From assembly GCF_001440405.1 (NCBI RefSeq), contig NZ_LLXX01000153.1, positions 68,623-132,622 on the forward strand: a stretch of DNA of 64,000 nucleotides, in the 5' to 3' direction. This DNA comes from Bradyrhizobium valentinum. GTDB lineage: Bacteria > Pseudomonadota > Alphaproteobacteria > Rhizobiales > Xanthobacteraceae. The notes below the pieces were generated by a model, which was not told where the DNA came from, made no database searches, and saw only the letters and a list, made by a program, of their open reading frames with translations. Of this stretch, positions 28,402 to 38,742 are shown one piece after another. The stretch's first letter is position 1. Each line of letters begins with the position of its first letter. Made by a program: the position numbers and the translations under genes.

Positions 28402-29766
28402 ATGAATCTTCTTGCCACGACCAGCACAGTCGCTATCTCGTTGTATGCGCTGCTCTCGACCTTCTATCGAAGCGCGCAGGTGCTTTATGCTCTGCCGACA
28501 AACGTATCATCGGCCTCGGACGACGTGGCTGTCTCCGGCGCTTTGCCGAGCGTGGATGTCATGGTCCCCTGCTTCAACGAGGACCCGCGCACGCTATCGG
28601 CGTGTCTGAGATCCATTGCAAGCCAAGACTATGCCGGGAAACTGCAGGTCTATGTAGTTGACGACGGTTCCGGAAATCTCGACGCTGTAGCACCCGTTCA
28701 CGACGCCTACGCTGACGACCCGAGGTTCAGCTTTATTCTGCTGGGCAAGAACGTCGGAAAACGGAAGGCGCAGATCGCCGCGATACGCGGGTCGGCTGGA
28801 GATTTGGTGCTCAACGTCGATTCGGACACGATACTCGCCGCCGATGTAGTCACGAAACTTGCACGAAAGATGCAAGATCCAGCGATCGGGGCGGCCATGG
28901 GCCAGTTGACGGCGAGCAACCGAAACGACACCTGGTTAACCCGGCTGATCGACATGGAGTACTGGTTGGCTTGCAACGAGGAGCGCGCGGCACAGGCCCG
29001 CTTCGGCGCCGTTATGTGCTGCTGCGGCCCATGTGCCATGTACCGCCGTTCCGCGCTCCTTTTGCTGCTAGATCAGTACGAGACGCAGTTTTTTCGGGGA
29101 AAGCCAAGCGACTTCGGTGAGGATCGCCACCTCACGATCCTCATGTTGAAAGCAGGTTTTCAAACGGAGTACGTTCCCGACGCCGTCGCGGCAACAGTGG
29201 TTCCGGATAGGCTAGGGCCATATTTGCGCCAACAACTGCGTTGGGCGCGGAGCACTTTCCGTGACACCTTCCTTGCGCTGCGCCTGTTGCCCGAACTCGA
29301 TCGCTATCTCACGCTAGATGTAGTCGGACAGAATCTCGGCCCGCTACTTCTCGCCCTGTCATCGATAGCGGCGCTCGCGCAGCTCGCACTCACAGCCACA
29401 GTACCGTGGTGGACAGGACTGATTATCGCATCAATGACTGTGGTGCGCTGCAGCGTCGCAGCATTTCGTGCTCGCGAGCTTCGATTTCTCGGCTTTTCTC
29501 TGCACACACTCATCAACATCTTTCTCCTACTGCCCGTGAAAGCCTATGCATTGTGTACATTGAGCAACAGCGATTGGCTGTCACGCGAGTCTGCAAAATT
29601 ACCAAACGAGAGTGAAAGACAGGTCGTCATCCCAAACCCGATCGCTGGACCAAGAGCCGCCGACGCTAAAGGAGGTTCGGTCATTGCTGGGTCAATTCGC
29701 CCGACGGATCATTCGCGCCGTTCTTCGAGGTTCGTAACCTCGAACAGTATCTGCAGCGGCGAGTGA
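28402..29766 (+). CDS. nodC: NodC, N-acetylglucosaminyltransferase (chitin oligosaccharide synthase)
   Basis: 454 residues from the ATG at 28402 (MNLLATTSTVAISLYALLST), 16 bases after nodB; an upstream frame start overlaps nodB and is not family-like. Membrane GT2 enzyme: VDVMVPCFNEDPRTLSACL, VDDGS, NVDSDT, FGEDRHLT and the processivity motif QQLRWARS. An N-terminal membrane segment and C-terminal hydrophobic segments (LGPLLLALSSIAALAQLAL) are present. It polymerises UDP-GlcNAc into the Nod factor backbone. Intact. Confidence 0.95.
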   Translation: MNLLATTSTVAISLYALLSTFYRSAQVLYALPTNVSSASDDVAVSGALPSVDVMVPCFNEDPRTLSACLRSIASQDYAGKLQVYVVDDGSGNLDAVAPVHDAYADDPRFSFILLGKNVGKRKAQIAAIRGSAGDLVLNVDSDTILAADVVTKLARKMQDPAIGAAMGQLTASNRNDTWLTRLIDMEYWLACNEERAAQARFGAVMCCCGPCAMYRRSALLLLLDQYETQFFRGKPSDFGEDRHLTILMLKAGFQTEYVPDAVAATVVPDRLGPYLRQQLRWARSTFRDTFLALRLLPELDRYLTLDVVGQNLGPLLLALSSIAALAQLALTATVPWWTGLIIASMTVVRCSVAAFRARELRFLGFSLHTLINIFLLLPVKAYALCTLSNSDWLSRESAKLPNESERQVVIPNPIAGPRAADAKGGSVIAGSIRPTDHSRRSSRFVTSNSICSGE

Positions 29767-29779
29767 CCTTGAACGTTAC

Positions 29780-30424
29780 GTGGGTGCACAAGTCGTGAGC
29801 CGGAAAATGAAATATCAATCGTTAGATCTCGAATTGGCGACCGACGATCCGTGGCGGCTCGACGGCAATCCGTTCGAGCGGGAGCGTCACACGCAAATGC
29901 TCCGGCTGGCGCTTTCACAAGGGGTTATTGCACATGCTCTCGAAGTCGGGTGCGCAGCCGGCGCATTCACAGAAAAGCTGGCACCCCACTGCAAACGGCT
30001 CACAGTGGTCGATGTTATGCCGCGAGCGATCGGTCGAGCGTGCCAACGGACGAAGAGGTGGTCGCACATCACGTGGATAGCTTCCGACATTCAACAGTTC
30101 TCGACCCCAGAGCTGTTCGATCTGATCGTCGTGGCGGAAGTTCTCTATTACCTCGAAGACATAACTGAGATCCGCGCGGCCATCCGCAATCTGGTGCAGA
30201 TGCTTGCGCCAGGTGGGCATCTGGTCTTTGGATCGGCGCGTGATGCCGCCTGCACTCGTTGGGGGCACCCTGCTGGTGCCGAGGCGGTCATCACCATGCT
30301 CAATGAAACGTTGATCGAGGTCGAGTGCGTACAGTGCCAGGGTGAGTCGGCTAACGAAGACTGCTTGCTCGTCTACTTTCGGAATCCGGTTCGAGTTTCG
30401 ATTAAATCCAATTGCCGACCTTGA
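29780..30424 (+). CDS. nodS: NodS, SAM-dependent N-methyltransferase
   Basis: 214 residues from a GTG at 29780, or 205 from the ATG at 29807 (MKYQSLDLELATDDPWRLDG); NodS alignments from memory favour the shorter form, and neither has a strong ribosome site. SAM-binding motif LEVGCAAGAF and the acidic end of strand two, LTVVDV, are clear. It N-methylates the deacetylated terminal glucosamine of the Nod factor. It follows nodC by 13 bases and precedes nodU by 12, as in other bradyrhizobia. Confidence 0.92.
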   Translation: MGAQVVSRKMKYQSLDLELATDDPWRLDGNPFERERHTQMLRLALSQGVIAHALEVGCAAGAFTEKLAPHCKRLTVVDVMPRAIGRACQRTKRWSHITWIASDIQQFSTPELFDLIVVAEVLYYLEDITEIRAAIRNLVQMLAPGGHLVFGSARDAACTRWGHPAGAEAVITMLNETLIEVECVQCQGESANEDCLLVYFRNPVRVSIKSNCRP

Positions 30425-30436
30425 GATGGAGATACT

Positions 30437-32146
30437 ATGCGCATCTGCGGCATCAAGCTGACGCATGACGGGGCGATCGCTCTTGTGGAGGATGGACGGC
30501 TGGTCTTTTGCGTCGAGCAGGAGAAACGGGGCAACAATCCGCGGTATCAAACCATCGACAATCTTGACGCAGTTGTTGTCGCTTTGGCGGAGCATGGTCT
30601 GGATCCGCAGGATGTTGATCAGTTCGTCATCGACGGCTGGGACGGGGAGGTCGAGTCGCAATTCCAGGTCCTCAGCGGGGTGGCACCTATCACTCTCAAA
30701 GGGGCGCCGTATGTTGAACGGAATGCCCGCGGCCTTCTCACTTCGCGCGACGGCTTTAACCTGATGCTCGACGGCAGGGTCTTTCCTTATAAAAGCTATC
30801 CGCACGTCACAGGCCATGTGGCCTCCGCATACTGCACGAGCCCTTTTGCCAAGGCCGGACAACCCGCCTTCTGCCTGGTATGGGACGGCTGCATCTTTCC
30901 ACGTCTCTACTACGTAAAACCCCGCGGCGCGCGGTTCATCGAATGCCTGTTTCCGATCATAGGCCATGCTTATGCTGTCGCGGGCCATCACTTCGGACCT
31001 TATAAGCAGGCGAGCCGTACCAGCTGGGATCTAGGTATTGCCGGCAAGCTGATGGCCTATATCGCGCTCGGGTCTGTTAATGAAGACATCGTGGCGGTGT
31101 TTCAGGAGCTCTACGAGGAGCGCTTTGCGGCCGACATGGAGCATGCTCGTCGTCACCGTGCGGAGGTCAATAGCGAGGAGGCCTCACTTGAGGCTATGCA
31201 CGACTTCTTCGACGCCAGCGCGCTCCGATTGAAGGACAAGCTGCCCGAAGATGTACTTGCATCGTTTCATTGTTTCCTCGAGCGTCTCCTTATCCGCCAA
31301 ATGGCCATTGCTTTGGAGCGGCATTCGTGTTCTCCGGGACCACGCAATTTGTGCATAGCCGGTGGCTGCGGTCTCAATATCAAATGGAACAGTGCACTAC
31401 GTGCGACCGGCCTGTTCGATGATGTCTGGGTGCCGCCCTTTCCGAATGACAGCGGCTCGGCAATCGGTGCCGCTTGCTCCGCCATGGCGGCGGACAAGGG
31501 CTTCGTGCCGCTGCGATGGTCGGTCTACAGTGGCCCGGCCCTGATACGCAGCGATGTGTCGTCCGAATGGAACGCTGTGCCATGCACTATGCGAGAACTT
31601 GCGACCATCCTCGCGAGCAACAAGCCCGTAATTTTTCTCGCCGGTCGCGCGGAGCTTGGACCACGAGCATTGGGTGGCAGAAGCATTCTGGCAGCCGCGA
31701 CTTCGCCGGCAATGAAGGATCATCTCAACGACATTAAGCTCCGCGAACTCTTTCGGCCAGTCGCGCCGATTTGCCTGGAGGATCGTGCGCCGGAAATTTT
31801 CAGCCCCGGGACGCCGGATCCTTACATGCTTTTCGATCACCAGACCCGGGCAGAATGGTGGAACAAAGTCCCCGCTATTATACATCTCGACGGATCTGCG
31901 CGATTGCAGACCGTTCCCAGAACCTCTCCGCACAAAATCGCGGAGCTCCTCGTCGAATATGAAGAACTCACGGGCATTCCGCTGCTTTGCAATACGAGTG
32001 CCAACCACCATGGACGTGGGTTTTTTCCGGATGCCGCAGCAGCCTGCCAGTGGGGACGCGTTGAACACATATGGTGCGATGGCCTGCTGTGGACCAAAAC
32101 GGTCGTAAGTGAGCGATCGCCGGCCGAACGCCTTCTTTCAGTCTAA
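30437..32146 (+). CDS. nodU: NodU, Nod factor 6-O-carbamoyltransferase
   Basis: 569 residues of the NodU/CmcH carbamoyltransferase family. MRICGIKLTHDGAIALVEDG opens the ASKHA-fold domain. GGCGLNIKWNSAL and the RAELGPRALGGRSILA signature sit in the second half, followed by the C-terminal YrdC-like part (LLCNTSANHHGRGF). It adds a carbamoyl group from carbamoyl phosphate to the terminal sugar. It has the expected length and an intact frame. A paralogue, nolO, is 1.8 kb downstream. Confidence 0.93.
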   Translation: MRICGIKLTHDGAIALVEDGRLVFCVEQEKRGNNPRYQTIDNLDAVVVALAEHGLDPQDVDQFVIDGWDGEVESQFQVLSGVAPITLKGAPYVERNARGLLTSRDGFNLMLDGRVFPYKSYPHVTGHVASAYCTSPFAKAGQPAFCLVWDGCIFPRLYYVKPRGARFIECLFPIIGHAYAVAGHHFGPYKQASRTSWDLGIAGKLMAYIALGSVNEDIVAVFQELYEERFAADMEHARRHRAEVNSEEASLEAMHDFFDASALRLKDKLPEDVLASFHCFLERLLIRQMAIALERHSCSPGPRNLCIAGGCGLNIKWNSALRATGLFDDVWVPPFPNDSGSAIGAACSAMAADKGFVPLRWSVYSGPALIRSDVSSEWNAVPCTMRELATILASNKPVIFLAGRAELGPRALGGRSILAAATSPAMKDHLNDIKLRELFRPVAPICLEDRAPEIFSPGTPDPYMLFDHQTRAEWWNKVPAIIHLDGSARLQTVPRTSPHKIAELLVEYEELTGIPLLCNTSANHHGRGFFPDAAAACQWGRVEHIWCDGLLWTKTVVSERSPAERLLSV

Positions 32147-32155
32147 GATGAACAT

Positions 32156-33070
32156 ATGTCCACCGTAGCAATCGACCTTACCTGCGTAAGGAAGTCGTAT
32201 GGCGACAAAATCGTCGTCGACGGACTGTCCTTTGCTGTCGCGTCGGGAGAGTGCTTTGGCCTCCTCGGACCAAACGGGGCGGGCAAAAGCACGATTGCGC
32301 GTATGGTTCTCGGCATGGTAGCGCCAGACACGGGCAAGATGACCGTGCTCGGCGAGCCCGTACCGGCGCGTGCCCGCCTGGCACGCGCGCGCATCGGCGT
32401 GGTGCCGCAGTTCGATAACCTCGAACTCGATTTCACCGTCCGCGAGAACCTGCTGGTATTTGGGCGCTACTTCAACATGAGCGCACGCCAGGTCGAAGCA
32501 GTTGTGCCAGAACTGCTCGAGTTCGCTCGCCTGGAGAGCAAGGCGGATGCTCGCGTCGCCGAACTATCCGGCGGCATGAAGCGGCGGCTGACGCTGGCGC
32601 GTGCGCTGATCAACGACCCACATCTGCTGGTGATGGACGAGCCGACCACCGGTCTAGATCCGCACGCGCGCCACCTAATCTGGGAACGCCTGCGATTGCT
32701 GCTGGCGCGCGGCAAGACGATTCTCTTGACCACCCACTTCATGGAAGAGGCCGAGCGGTTGTGCGATCGGCTGTGCGTGCTTGAGGCAGGACGCAAGATC
32801 GCAGAAGGCGAGCCTCGCGCGTTGATCGATGAGCAGATCGGTTGCCAAGTGATCGAAATCTATGGCGGCAATCCGCACGAGCTATCTTCTCTGATCAGGC
32901 CGTATGCGCGGCATATCGAAGTGAGCGGCGAGACGCTTTTTTGCTATGCGCCAGATCCAGAGCAGGTGCTCGTGCAGCTTCGCGGGCGCGCAGGTCTACG
33001 CCTTCTGCAGCGTCCTGCGAATCTCGAGGATGTGTTTTTGCGGCTGACCGGGCGGGAAATGGAGAGATGA
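32156..33070 (+). CDS. nodI: NodI, ATP-binding subunit of Nod factor exporter
   Basis: 304 residues. Walker [13 protein letters not shown], signature LSGGMKRR, Walker [14 protein letters not shown]-loop LTTHF. With NodJ it forms a two-component ABC transporter that moves lipo-chitooligosaccharides across the inner membrane. It starts 9 bases after nodU and ends 3 bases before nodJ. Intact. Confidence 0.95.
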   Translation: MSTVAIDLTCVRKSYGDKIVVDGLSFAVASGECFGLLGPNGAGKSTIARMVLGMVAPDTGKMTVLGEPVPARARLARARIGVVPQFDNLELDFTVRENLLVFGRYFNMSARQVEAVVPELLEFARLESKADARVAELSGGMKRRLTLARALINDPHLLVMDEPTTGLDPHARHLIWERLRLLLARGKTILLTTHFMEEAERLCDRLCVLEAGRKIAEGEPRALIDEQIGCQVIEIYGGNPHELSSLIRPYARHIEVSGETLFCYAPDPEQVLVQLRGRAGLRLLQRPANLEDVFLRLTGREMER

Positions 33071-33073
33071 ACG

Positions 33074-33862
33074 ATGCGTGAAGGTTACGCTGCCGTCATG
33101 CCCGCCAACGCGTACAACTGGGTCGCTGTATGGCGTCGCAACTTTCTGGCGTGGAGGAAAGTCGCGCTTGCATCGGTTCTCGGGAATCTCGCCGATCCCA
33201 TGACTAATCTGTTTGGGCTCGGCTTTGGCCTTGGAATAATTGTGGGACTCATTGATGGCACTTCATACATCGCGTTTCTGGCTGGTGGGATGGTCGCGAC
33301 TAGCGCCATGACCGCCGCCACCTTCGAAACAATGTATGCGGCGTTCGCCCGCATGCGTGCTCAGCGCACTTGGGAAGCAATCCTGTGCACACAGCTCACG
33401 CTCGGCGACATCGTTCTCGGTGAATTGGCTTGGGCAGCCACCAAAGCCGTTCTGGCCGGAACGGCAATTGCAGTGGTTGCCGCGACCCTGGGCTACGCTG
33501 CGTGGGCATCCATCCTCTATTCGATACCAGCAATCGCAATCACTGGCTTCGTCTTCGCGAGCCTAGCGATGGTCGTCGTATCCCTTGCGCCCAGCTACGA
33601 TTATTTCGTGTTTTACCAGACGCTCGTCGTCACACCCATGGTGTTCCTGTGCGGCGCAGTCTTTCCGGTGAGCCAGATGCCCAGCGCATTTCAGCGCGTG
33701 GCAGGCTTATTGCCGCTGGCACATTCGGTCGACCTCATCCGCCCAGTGATGCTTGGGCTCCCGGCCGGCGGCATCGGCCTGCATATCGGTGCACTGTGCA
33801 TGTACGCGGTGCTGCCGTTCTTCCTCTCGATCGCGCTGTTTCGCCGGCGCCTGATGCGTTAA
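33074..33862 (+). CDS. nodJ: NodJ, membrane subunit of Nod factor exporter
   Basis: 262 residues of ABC-2 type permease with about six membrane segments (for example [40 protein letters not shown]). Forms the channel for NodI-powered export of Nod factors. The annotated start at 33074 is an ATG just after the nodI stop, with internal Met codons ([16 protein letters not shown]) as alternatives. Intact. Confidence 0.95.
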   Translation: MREGYAAVMPANAYNWVAVWRRNFLAWRKVALASVLGNLADPMTNLFGLGFGLGIIVGLIDGTSYIAFLAGGMVATSAMTAATFETMYAAFARMRAQRTWEAILCTQLTLGDIVLGELAWAATKAVLAGTAIAVVAATLGYAAWASILYSIPAIAITGFVFASLAMVVVSLAPSYDYFVFYQTLVVTPMVFLCGAVFPVSQMPSAFQRVAGLLPLAHSVDLIRPVMLGLPAGGIGLHIGALCMYAVLPFFLSIALFRRRLMR

Positions 33863-33894
33863 TCCGACATTCCGCAGAAGCGATGGAGAGACGC

Positions 33895-33942
33895 GATGCA
33901 GTACCGCGAATTCGGCAGTCAATTGGGCTTCGTGTCACGATA
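33895..33942 (+). other. Vestigial mini-frame where nolM/nolN would lie
   Basis: A 15-residue frame (MQYREFGSQLGFVSR, 33,895-33,942) sits in the 81-base gap between nodJ and nolO. In the B. japonicum-type order nolM and nolN occupy this place. The short frame may be the scar of their deletion. Confidence 0.3.
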
Positions 33943-33943
33943 A

Positions 33944-36001
33944 ATGGAGAATGAGATGTTCTGTCTAGGAGTGAGCGGTGGACTAGACAAAGTCTATGAA
34001 GATACACGTGAGCTTTCGAACACATTTCTACACGATGGCGCTGCGGTGCTCGTCCGGGACGGACGCGTGATAGCGGCCGTTGAAGAGGAGCGCCTCAATC
34101 GGATTAAGCACTCCAACAAATTCCCAAGCCGTTCGATACAATACTGCCTTGCAGCCGCAGGGATCCAGCTCAGCGATATCGATCGTATCGCGTTCTACGC
34201 GACCGAGGCCTATTGCAATGCTATGCTCGAAGGCCTGTTCGGGTCTCAGCCGGACCTCTCCATTCCTTTGGATGCCAAACTGTTGATGCGTGGCTTACTA
34301 GCGCAGGAGTTTGGTACCGAGGTCGATCCGTCGCGTGTCTCTTTCGTAAGTCACCATCAGGCGCACGCCGTAAGCGCCTTTGCGATGTCTGGCTTCGAGC
34401 AAAGTCTAATCCTCGCGATCGATGGCGGTGGTGATTTTCTCTCCGGCCTCTTAGCTGTGGGGTCTGGAACCGAGGTTACCCAACTCGCGACCTTCCCGGA
34501 GAATAATTCCCTAGGGCTATTTTATCTCGAGACGATCCGGTATCTCGGCTACGGCATATTCGATGAATACAAAGTCATGGGGCTTGCCCCCTACGGGGAT
34601 CCGGCTCCCCATCGCGAGCTCTTCGAGCAGTTCTACGAACTGTTAGACAACGGTGGCTACCGCGTCTACCTCGACCGAATCGGTCCGACGCTGCGCCGGA
34701 GCATCCAGGTCCGAAGAAAGGGAATGCCATTCACGCAGCAGCATCGAGATGTGAGTGCTTCATTGCAGGAAGCCTTGGAGCGGATCGTGTTTCACATTCT
34801 CCGGTATCATCGCGAGGCTACCGGTATGAAGCGGTTGTGCCTGGCTGGAGGGGTAGCCCACAACTGCACCATGAACGGTAAGCTGCTGTATTCGGGGCTT
34901 TTCGAACACATCTTCGTGCAACCCGCGGCGCATGACGCTGGCTGCGCATTAGGCGCTGCACTAATGATGTCTAACGAGCTGGGCCGGCCCGCGCCACGTG
35001 AGCGGCTGCAGGGGGTCTATTGGGGTCCTGATCTCGGGAGCGAGAGCGCCGTGCAGCAGGAACTGGATGCATGGGGTGGACATCTTGACGTCGAACGCAG
35101 TAACGACGTGGCAGGTACCGCAGCCGACTGGATGGCGAACGGCGCCGTGATCGGCTGGGTGCAGGGTCGTTCGGAGTTCGGGCCACGTGCGCTTGGCAAT
35201 CGCAGCATTCTTGCCGATCCTCGGCCTGCCGCAAACAAGGACCGGATCAACGCGATGGTCAAAAAGCGCGAAGGCTATCGACCGTTCGCGCCATCAGTGC
35301 TGGACGAGGATGCGAGCGAATTTTTCGACCTCCCCGACGGTACGCGCGAATTTCCCTTCATGAATTTTGTAGTTCGCGTGCGCGACTCCAAGCGAAGCGC
35401 GCTCGGCGCCATAACGCACGTCGACGGCACTGCGCGACTGCAAACAGTATCGCGCAAGACAAATCCCGCCTACTGGGAGGTTATTAATTCGTTCAAGAAG
35501 CGGACTGGCATCCCAGTTTTGCTCAATACGTCCTTTAACAACAATGCCGAGCCGATCGTGGATTCGGTTGCAGACGCGATTACCACATTTCTGACGACAG
35601 AGCTGGATGGACTTGTGGTCGGGCCGTTCCTCGTCAAGAAGAGGGCGGCAACGTTGGAGGATTGGACTGCGCTTGCGGTTTCATTGCCGCCTTATGCACG
35701 CCTCTATCGGGTTCGCGCTTACACAGCGCGATATCGCCAGGAGACGGTGTGCGAAATCCGTACGGCGCACTCCAGCGGTGACAGTGTGCGTATATCACAG
35801 GATGCGTTCGATCTACTGATGCAGATCGAGGGCGAAGCCGTGCTCGGGGATCTCCTGGATACAATTACTTTCGATCGGGCTAGGCGTGAAGCTGTCGTGA
35901 AGGAACTGCGGGGATTATGGGAGCTCCGTCGCCTTCGGCTGCATCCTTCACATGCTGCTCGCGCGCATCAAGACTGCGATCAAATGCTGGAGAAAGCATA
36001 A
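33944..36001 (+). CDS. nolO: NolO, Nod factor 3-O-carbamoyltransferase
   Basis: 685 residues, NodU/CmcH family. N-terminal FCLGVSGGLDKVYEDTRELS, an LAIDGGGDFLSGL segment, AGGVAHNCTMNGKLL, the SEFGPRALGNRSILADPR signature, and a C-terminal extension beyond the carbamoyltransferase core. NolO carbamoylates the 3-O position (shown in NGR234), complementing NodU at the 6-O position. The start could be the ATG at 33944 (MENEMFCLG) or the internal Met at 33956. It follows nodJ directly and is probably the last NodD-driven gene before nodZ. Confidence 0.9.
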   Translation: MENEMFCLGVSGGLDKVYEDTRELSNTFLHDGAAVLVRDGRVIAAVEEERLNRIKHSNKFPSRSIQYCLAAAGIQLSDIDRIAFYATEAYCNAMLEGLFGSQPDLSIPLDAKLLMRGLLAQEFGTEVDPSRVSFVSHHQAHAVSAFAMSGFEQSLILAIDGGGDFLSGLLAVGSGTEVTQLATFPENNSLGLFYLETIRYLGYGIFDEYKVMGLAPYGDPAPHRELFEQFYELLDNGGYRVYLDRIGPTLRRSIQVRRKGMPFTQQHRDVSASLQEALERIVFHILRYHREATGMKRLCLAGGVAHNCTMNGKLLYSGLFEHIFVQPAAHDAGCALGAALMMSNELGRPAPRERLQGVYWGPDLGSESAVQQELDAWGGHLDVERSNDVAGTAADWMANGAVIGWVQGRSEFGPRALGNRSILADPRPAANKDRINAMVKKREGYRPFAPSVLDEDASEFFDLPDGTREFPFMNFVVRVRDSKRSALGAITHVDGTARLQTVSRKTNPAYWEVINSFKKRTGIPVLLNTSFNNNAEPIVDSVADAITTFLTTELDGLVVGPFLVKKRAATLEDWTALAVSLPPYARLYRVRAYTARYRQETVCEIRTAHSSGDSVRISQDAFDLLMQIEGEAVLGDLLDTITFDRARREAVVKELRGLWELRRLRLHPSHAARAHQDCDQMLEKA

Positions 36002-36398
36002 CAGCACCACGAATATGGCCGTGTGCATGTCTCCAAATGCGGGGGCAGCTGGGCCCCTGAGGGCGGCATACCCGGTAGCTGGGCTCATGCTTGTAGTCTT
36101 GGGCGCTGCGCCATAGCGGCAGCTCAGGACGGCAAGCGCCCCAGCAGCAGAAATTCTATTCGACATGGTACATGCCAGAAAGGGCTTCGAGGAGCTGTTG
36201 CAACAAGGCGGATACGACTGAAATCAAGCATGTCGACGGCGACATTTTCGCGCGGCTCCTCCATGGTAGCGGCATATGAAGTTCTACCAGCCAAGTTGGC
36301 TAACATCACGATCGCTGACGACAGCATCGGGCGAGGCCATACGTAGAGTTTCCGTAGCGTCCTTATCCAGGCGGTATTCCCTTAACGAGGAAACACAA
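36002..36398 (+). other. Spacer between nolO and nodZ with a decayed frame
   Basis: Contains a broken frame with one hydrophobic stretch (MAVCMSPNAGAAGPLRAAYP, then VAGLMLVVLGAAP) and later ARKGFEELLQQGGYDEIKHV in a second frame after stops. It looks like a small membrane-anchored protein gene that has decayed. No nod box was found, which fits reports that nodZ in bradyrhizobia is not NodD-controlled. Confidence 0.35.
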
Positions 36399-37388
36399 AT
36401 GTTTGTTGGCGGCTCGATGAACGGCCGGTTCATTGTTTCTCGACGACGTACTGGTTTCGGTGATTGCCTGTGGTCCCTGGCGTCAGCCTGGCGCTATGCG
36501 CAGCGGACGGGGCGGACTCTAGCCATTGATTGGCGTGGCTCCTGTTATCTCAATCAACCCTTCACGAACGCCTTTCCGGTGTTCTTCGAGCCAATTCAAG
36601 ACATCGCGGGCGTACGGGTCATCTGCGATGACGAGATCAACCAGCTCTCATTCCCGGGTCCTTTCTTCCCGTCATGGTGGAATAAGCCATCGATCGACTG
36701 CGTTTACCGCCCAGATGAACAGATTTTCCGAGAACGTGATGAGCTGAGTGAGCTTTTCCAAGCCGAACAAGATAGTGAAGCCAACACCGTGGTGTGTGAT
36801 GCTTGTTTGATGTGGCGTTGCGATCAGAATGCCGAACGACAAATATTCCGGAGCATCAAACCAAGGCCCGAAATTCAAGCTCGGATTGACGCCCTATATC
36901 AAGAGCACTTTGAAGGGCGCAATATAATCGGGGTTCATGTTCGGCACGGCAACGGCGAAGATATAATGGGGCACACGCCCTACTGGGCCGATGCGGAGCT
37001 CGCCTTGCGGCAGGTATGCACTGCCATTGATACGGCCAAAGCGTTACCACATCCAGGACCTGTGAGGGTATTGTTGTGTACGGACAGCGCGCAGGTGCTT
37101 GACAAGCTGTCGGGTGTGTTTCCCGATCTTTTCACGATCCCAAAACGCTTCCAGGCGGATCAGGCCGGGCCATTACATGGTGCAGCACTGGGAGTGGACG
37201 GCGGGATCTCCGCCCTTATCGAGATGTATCTCCTCGGGCGATGCGATACCGTGATTCGCTTTCCGCCGACTAGCGCCTTCACCCGCTATGCCCGCCTCTT
37301 CGCGCCACGCGTTATTGAGTTCGATTTGAACGATCCGAGTCGTTTGATCTTGATTGATGAATCCTCCGAACATCTCCTGGCTTTATGA
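36399..37388 (+). CDS. nodZ: NodZ, alpha-1,6-fucosyltransferase
   Basis: 329 residues from the ATG at 36399, or 323 from 36417 (MNGRFIVSRRRTGFGDCLWS); the family starts close to FIVSRRRTGFGD. The long frame from 36276 is not family-like at its N-terminus. The substrate-binding motif GVHVRHGNGEDIM, with its key Arg, is intact, as is FPPTSAFTRYARL. NodZ transfers fucose from GDP-fucose to the reducing-end sugar of the Nod factor, important for nodulation of several tropical legumes. Own promoter expected. Confidence 0.93.
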   Translation: MFVGGSMNGRFIVSRRRTGFGDCLWSLASAWRYAQRTGRTLAIDWRGSCYLNQPFTNAFPVFFEPIQDIAGVRVICDDEINQLSFPGPFFPSWWNKPSIDCVYRPDEQIFRERDELSELFQAEQDSEANTVVCDACLMWRCDQNAERQIFRSIKPRPEIQARIDALYQEHFEGRNIIGVHVRHGNGEDIMGHTPYWADAELALRQVCTAIDTAKALPHPGPVRVLLCTDSAQVLDKLSGVFPDLFTIPKRFQADQAGPLHGAALGVDGGISALIEMYLLGRCDTVIRFPPTSAFTRYARLFAPRVIEFDLNDPSRLILIDESSEHLLAL

Positions 37389-37494
37389 AACTTGCAACCC
37401 GCACCTCGTCGATCATATCGGCGCGCGCTTCGCATTTGCGCAGCATCGCCGTTCGTCCTGTCGGATGTCGTTTTTCGTAAGGTTCAGAAACTGC

Positions 37495-37800
37495 GACAAA
37501 GAACGTCGTCGCACTATCGCGATCGAGCAGCCGATCACGGTTCTTGTAGAACACGGTGGCATCCCATACCGAACCATCGATCGACAGTCCGACAAATTAG
37601 CGGAACAAAAGATTGTGGTCGAGCTGCTCGATCAACTGCCGCTCAGATCGCACCGTGTAGAACGCTTCCAGCAGCAGAGCCCGCAAAGAGCCGCTCAGGC
37701 GGGATCGACCAACGGCTTCCCGGCGTAAAGGCTCCGGAAGTCTCGCGACACGTCCTTCAGCGCTGCGTCAATCAGTTCGCGGATCGCCCGCAAGGGGAAC
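37495..37800 (-). mobile_element. IS5-family transposase N-terminal fragment, decayed
   Basis: On the minus strand PLRAIRELIDAALKDVSRDF, then SLYAGKP, continues after a frameshift as ALLLEAFYTVRSERQLIEQL, a stop, and FVGLSIDGSVWDATVFYKNR. This is the start of an IS5/IS1182-like transposase with one frameshift and one stop. The catalytic domain is absent. It abuts the 3' end of nodZ. Confidence 0.65.
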
Positions 37801-38141
37801 GCGCTGCTCCAAACCGCTCGTAGCTGAATATGCCTTCCGCCCGCTGATCTTCCCAGCGGATAAAGCCGTACGTTTGCCGCCCGCAACGTCTCGATGGCCG
37901 CATCGCTATCACGAATGGCATTCAATCCAGCAGCTCGATCGGTCTCCGACAGCGTGAGCGCCTGTTCCAACTGAGCCGCTATCGAATTCGCCAGGCGCAA
38001 ATTCTCCTCCATGTTGGGCTCGGCTAGATGTTGCCGTTCCGAACCATGGAGGGGTCGAAAGCCGAGGAGGAGTTCTCTTCAGCTTGCCAGACAATACTGT
38101 TTGGCGCACCCGTTTCCGCCAGATGCCGCACGAGCTCCTCG

Positions 38142-38600
38142 CTACGCGCGGCGCAAATCCCACCAGGTTTGAAATACCTGACGATATTGTTCGGTTACGG
38201 CCCGACCTCTATCCACGGTCCCGGCTTGCTGAACGTGCCGAAGTTCCTGCTCATAACCGAGGTCAATCAAAAGCTCGGCACCGATTGCATCCGTTATTGC
38301 TTGCATCTCTTGAATGCGCAGTTCAGTTTGCCAAGTGTAGACTGAGCGGTCATCGACTGCCTTTCTCTCGAGGATTTTTCGATCCCCGAAGCGACTGGAC
38401 CGAAGATATTCCGGCTGCTCCATATCGCCGATGCAATGCCCATTGGATCGTGGCCGAGGCCAGCGATCACGCGCCGGATTTCCTCGTCGGCGCGCGCCAC
38501 CAAATCTTCGTACCGCACCACCTGCGTCTGCCGCCGACCGCGGTGCGCGGCGAGCGCAGGTAGGCCCAGAACGAGATCAGCGAGAGAAGATGCGATGTCG
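38142..38600 (-). pseudogene. Sulfotransferase C-terminal remnant
   Basis: Two minus-strand frames hold consecutive parts of one protein: VVRYEDLVARADEEIRRVIA, then, after a frameshift near 38,420, FGDRKILERKAVDDRSVYTW and AITDAIGAELLIDLGYE. This is the usual end of PAPS-dependent sulfotransferases (RYEDL motif, then the W-x-L helix and LGY). The N-terminus with the PAPS 5'-phosphate loop is absent, cut off near the IS3 element at 38,680. Next to nodZ, it could be a relic of a Nod factor sulfotransferase such as noeE, but this is only a suggestion. Confidence 0.55.
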
Positions 38601-38742
38601 GGTAGGCAGGCTGAGCACGAGATCGGAGAGATCAGATAGGCTGGCGGGCGGCCAGCTTTCTGGCACCAGCGGGATGCCCTGACCTTGCCCACGGGCTTAA
38701 TCCAGTTTGAAGTTCGCTCTGGCCCAAGACGAGGACGAGAGC

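Noticed and set aside
36270-36398. Possible nod box before nodZ
   Set aside because: Scattered ATC/GAT pairs occur but the conserved AAACAATCGATTTTACCAAT core is missing.
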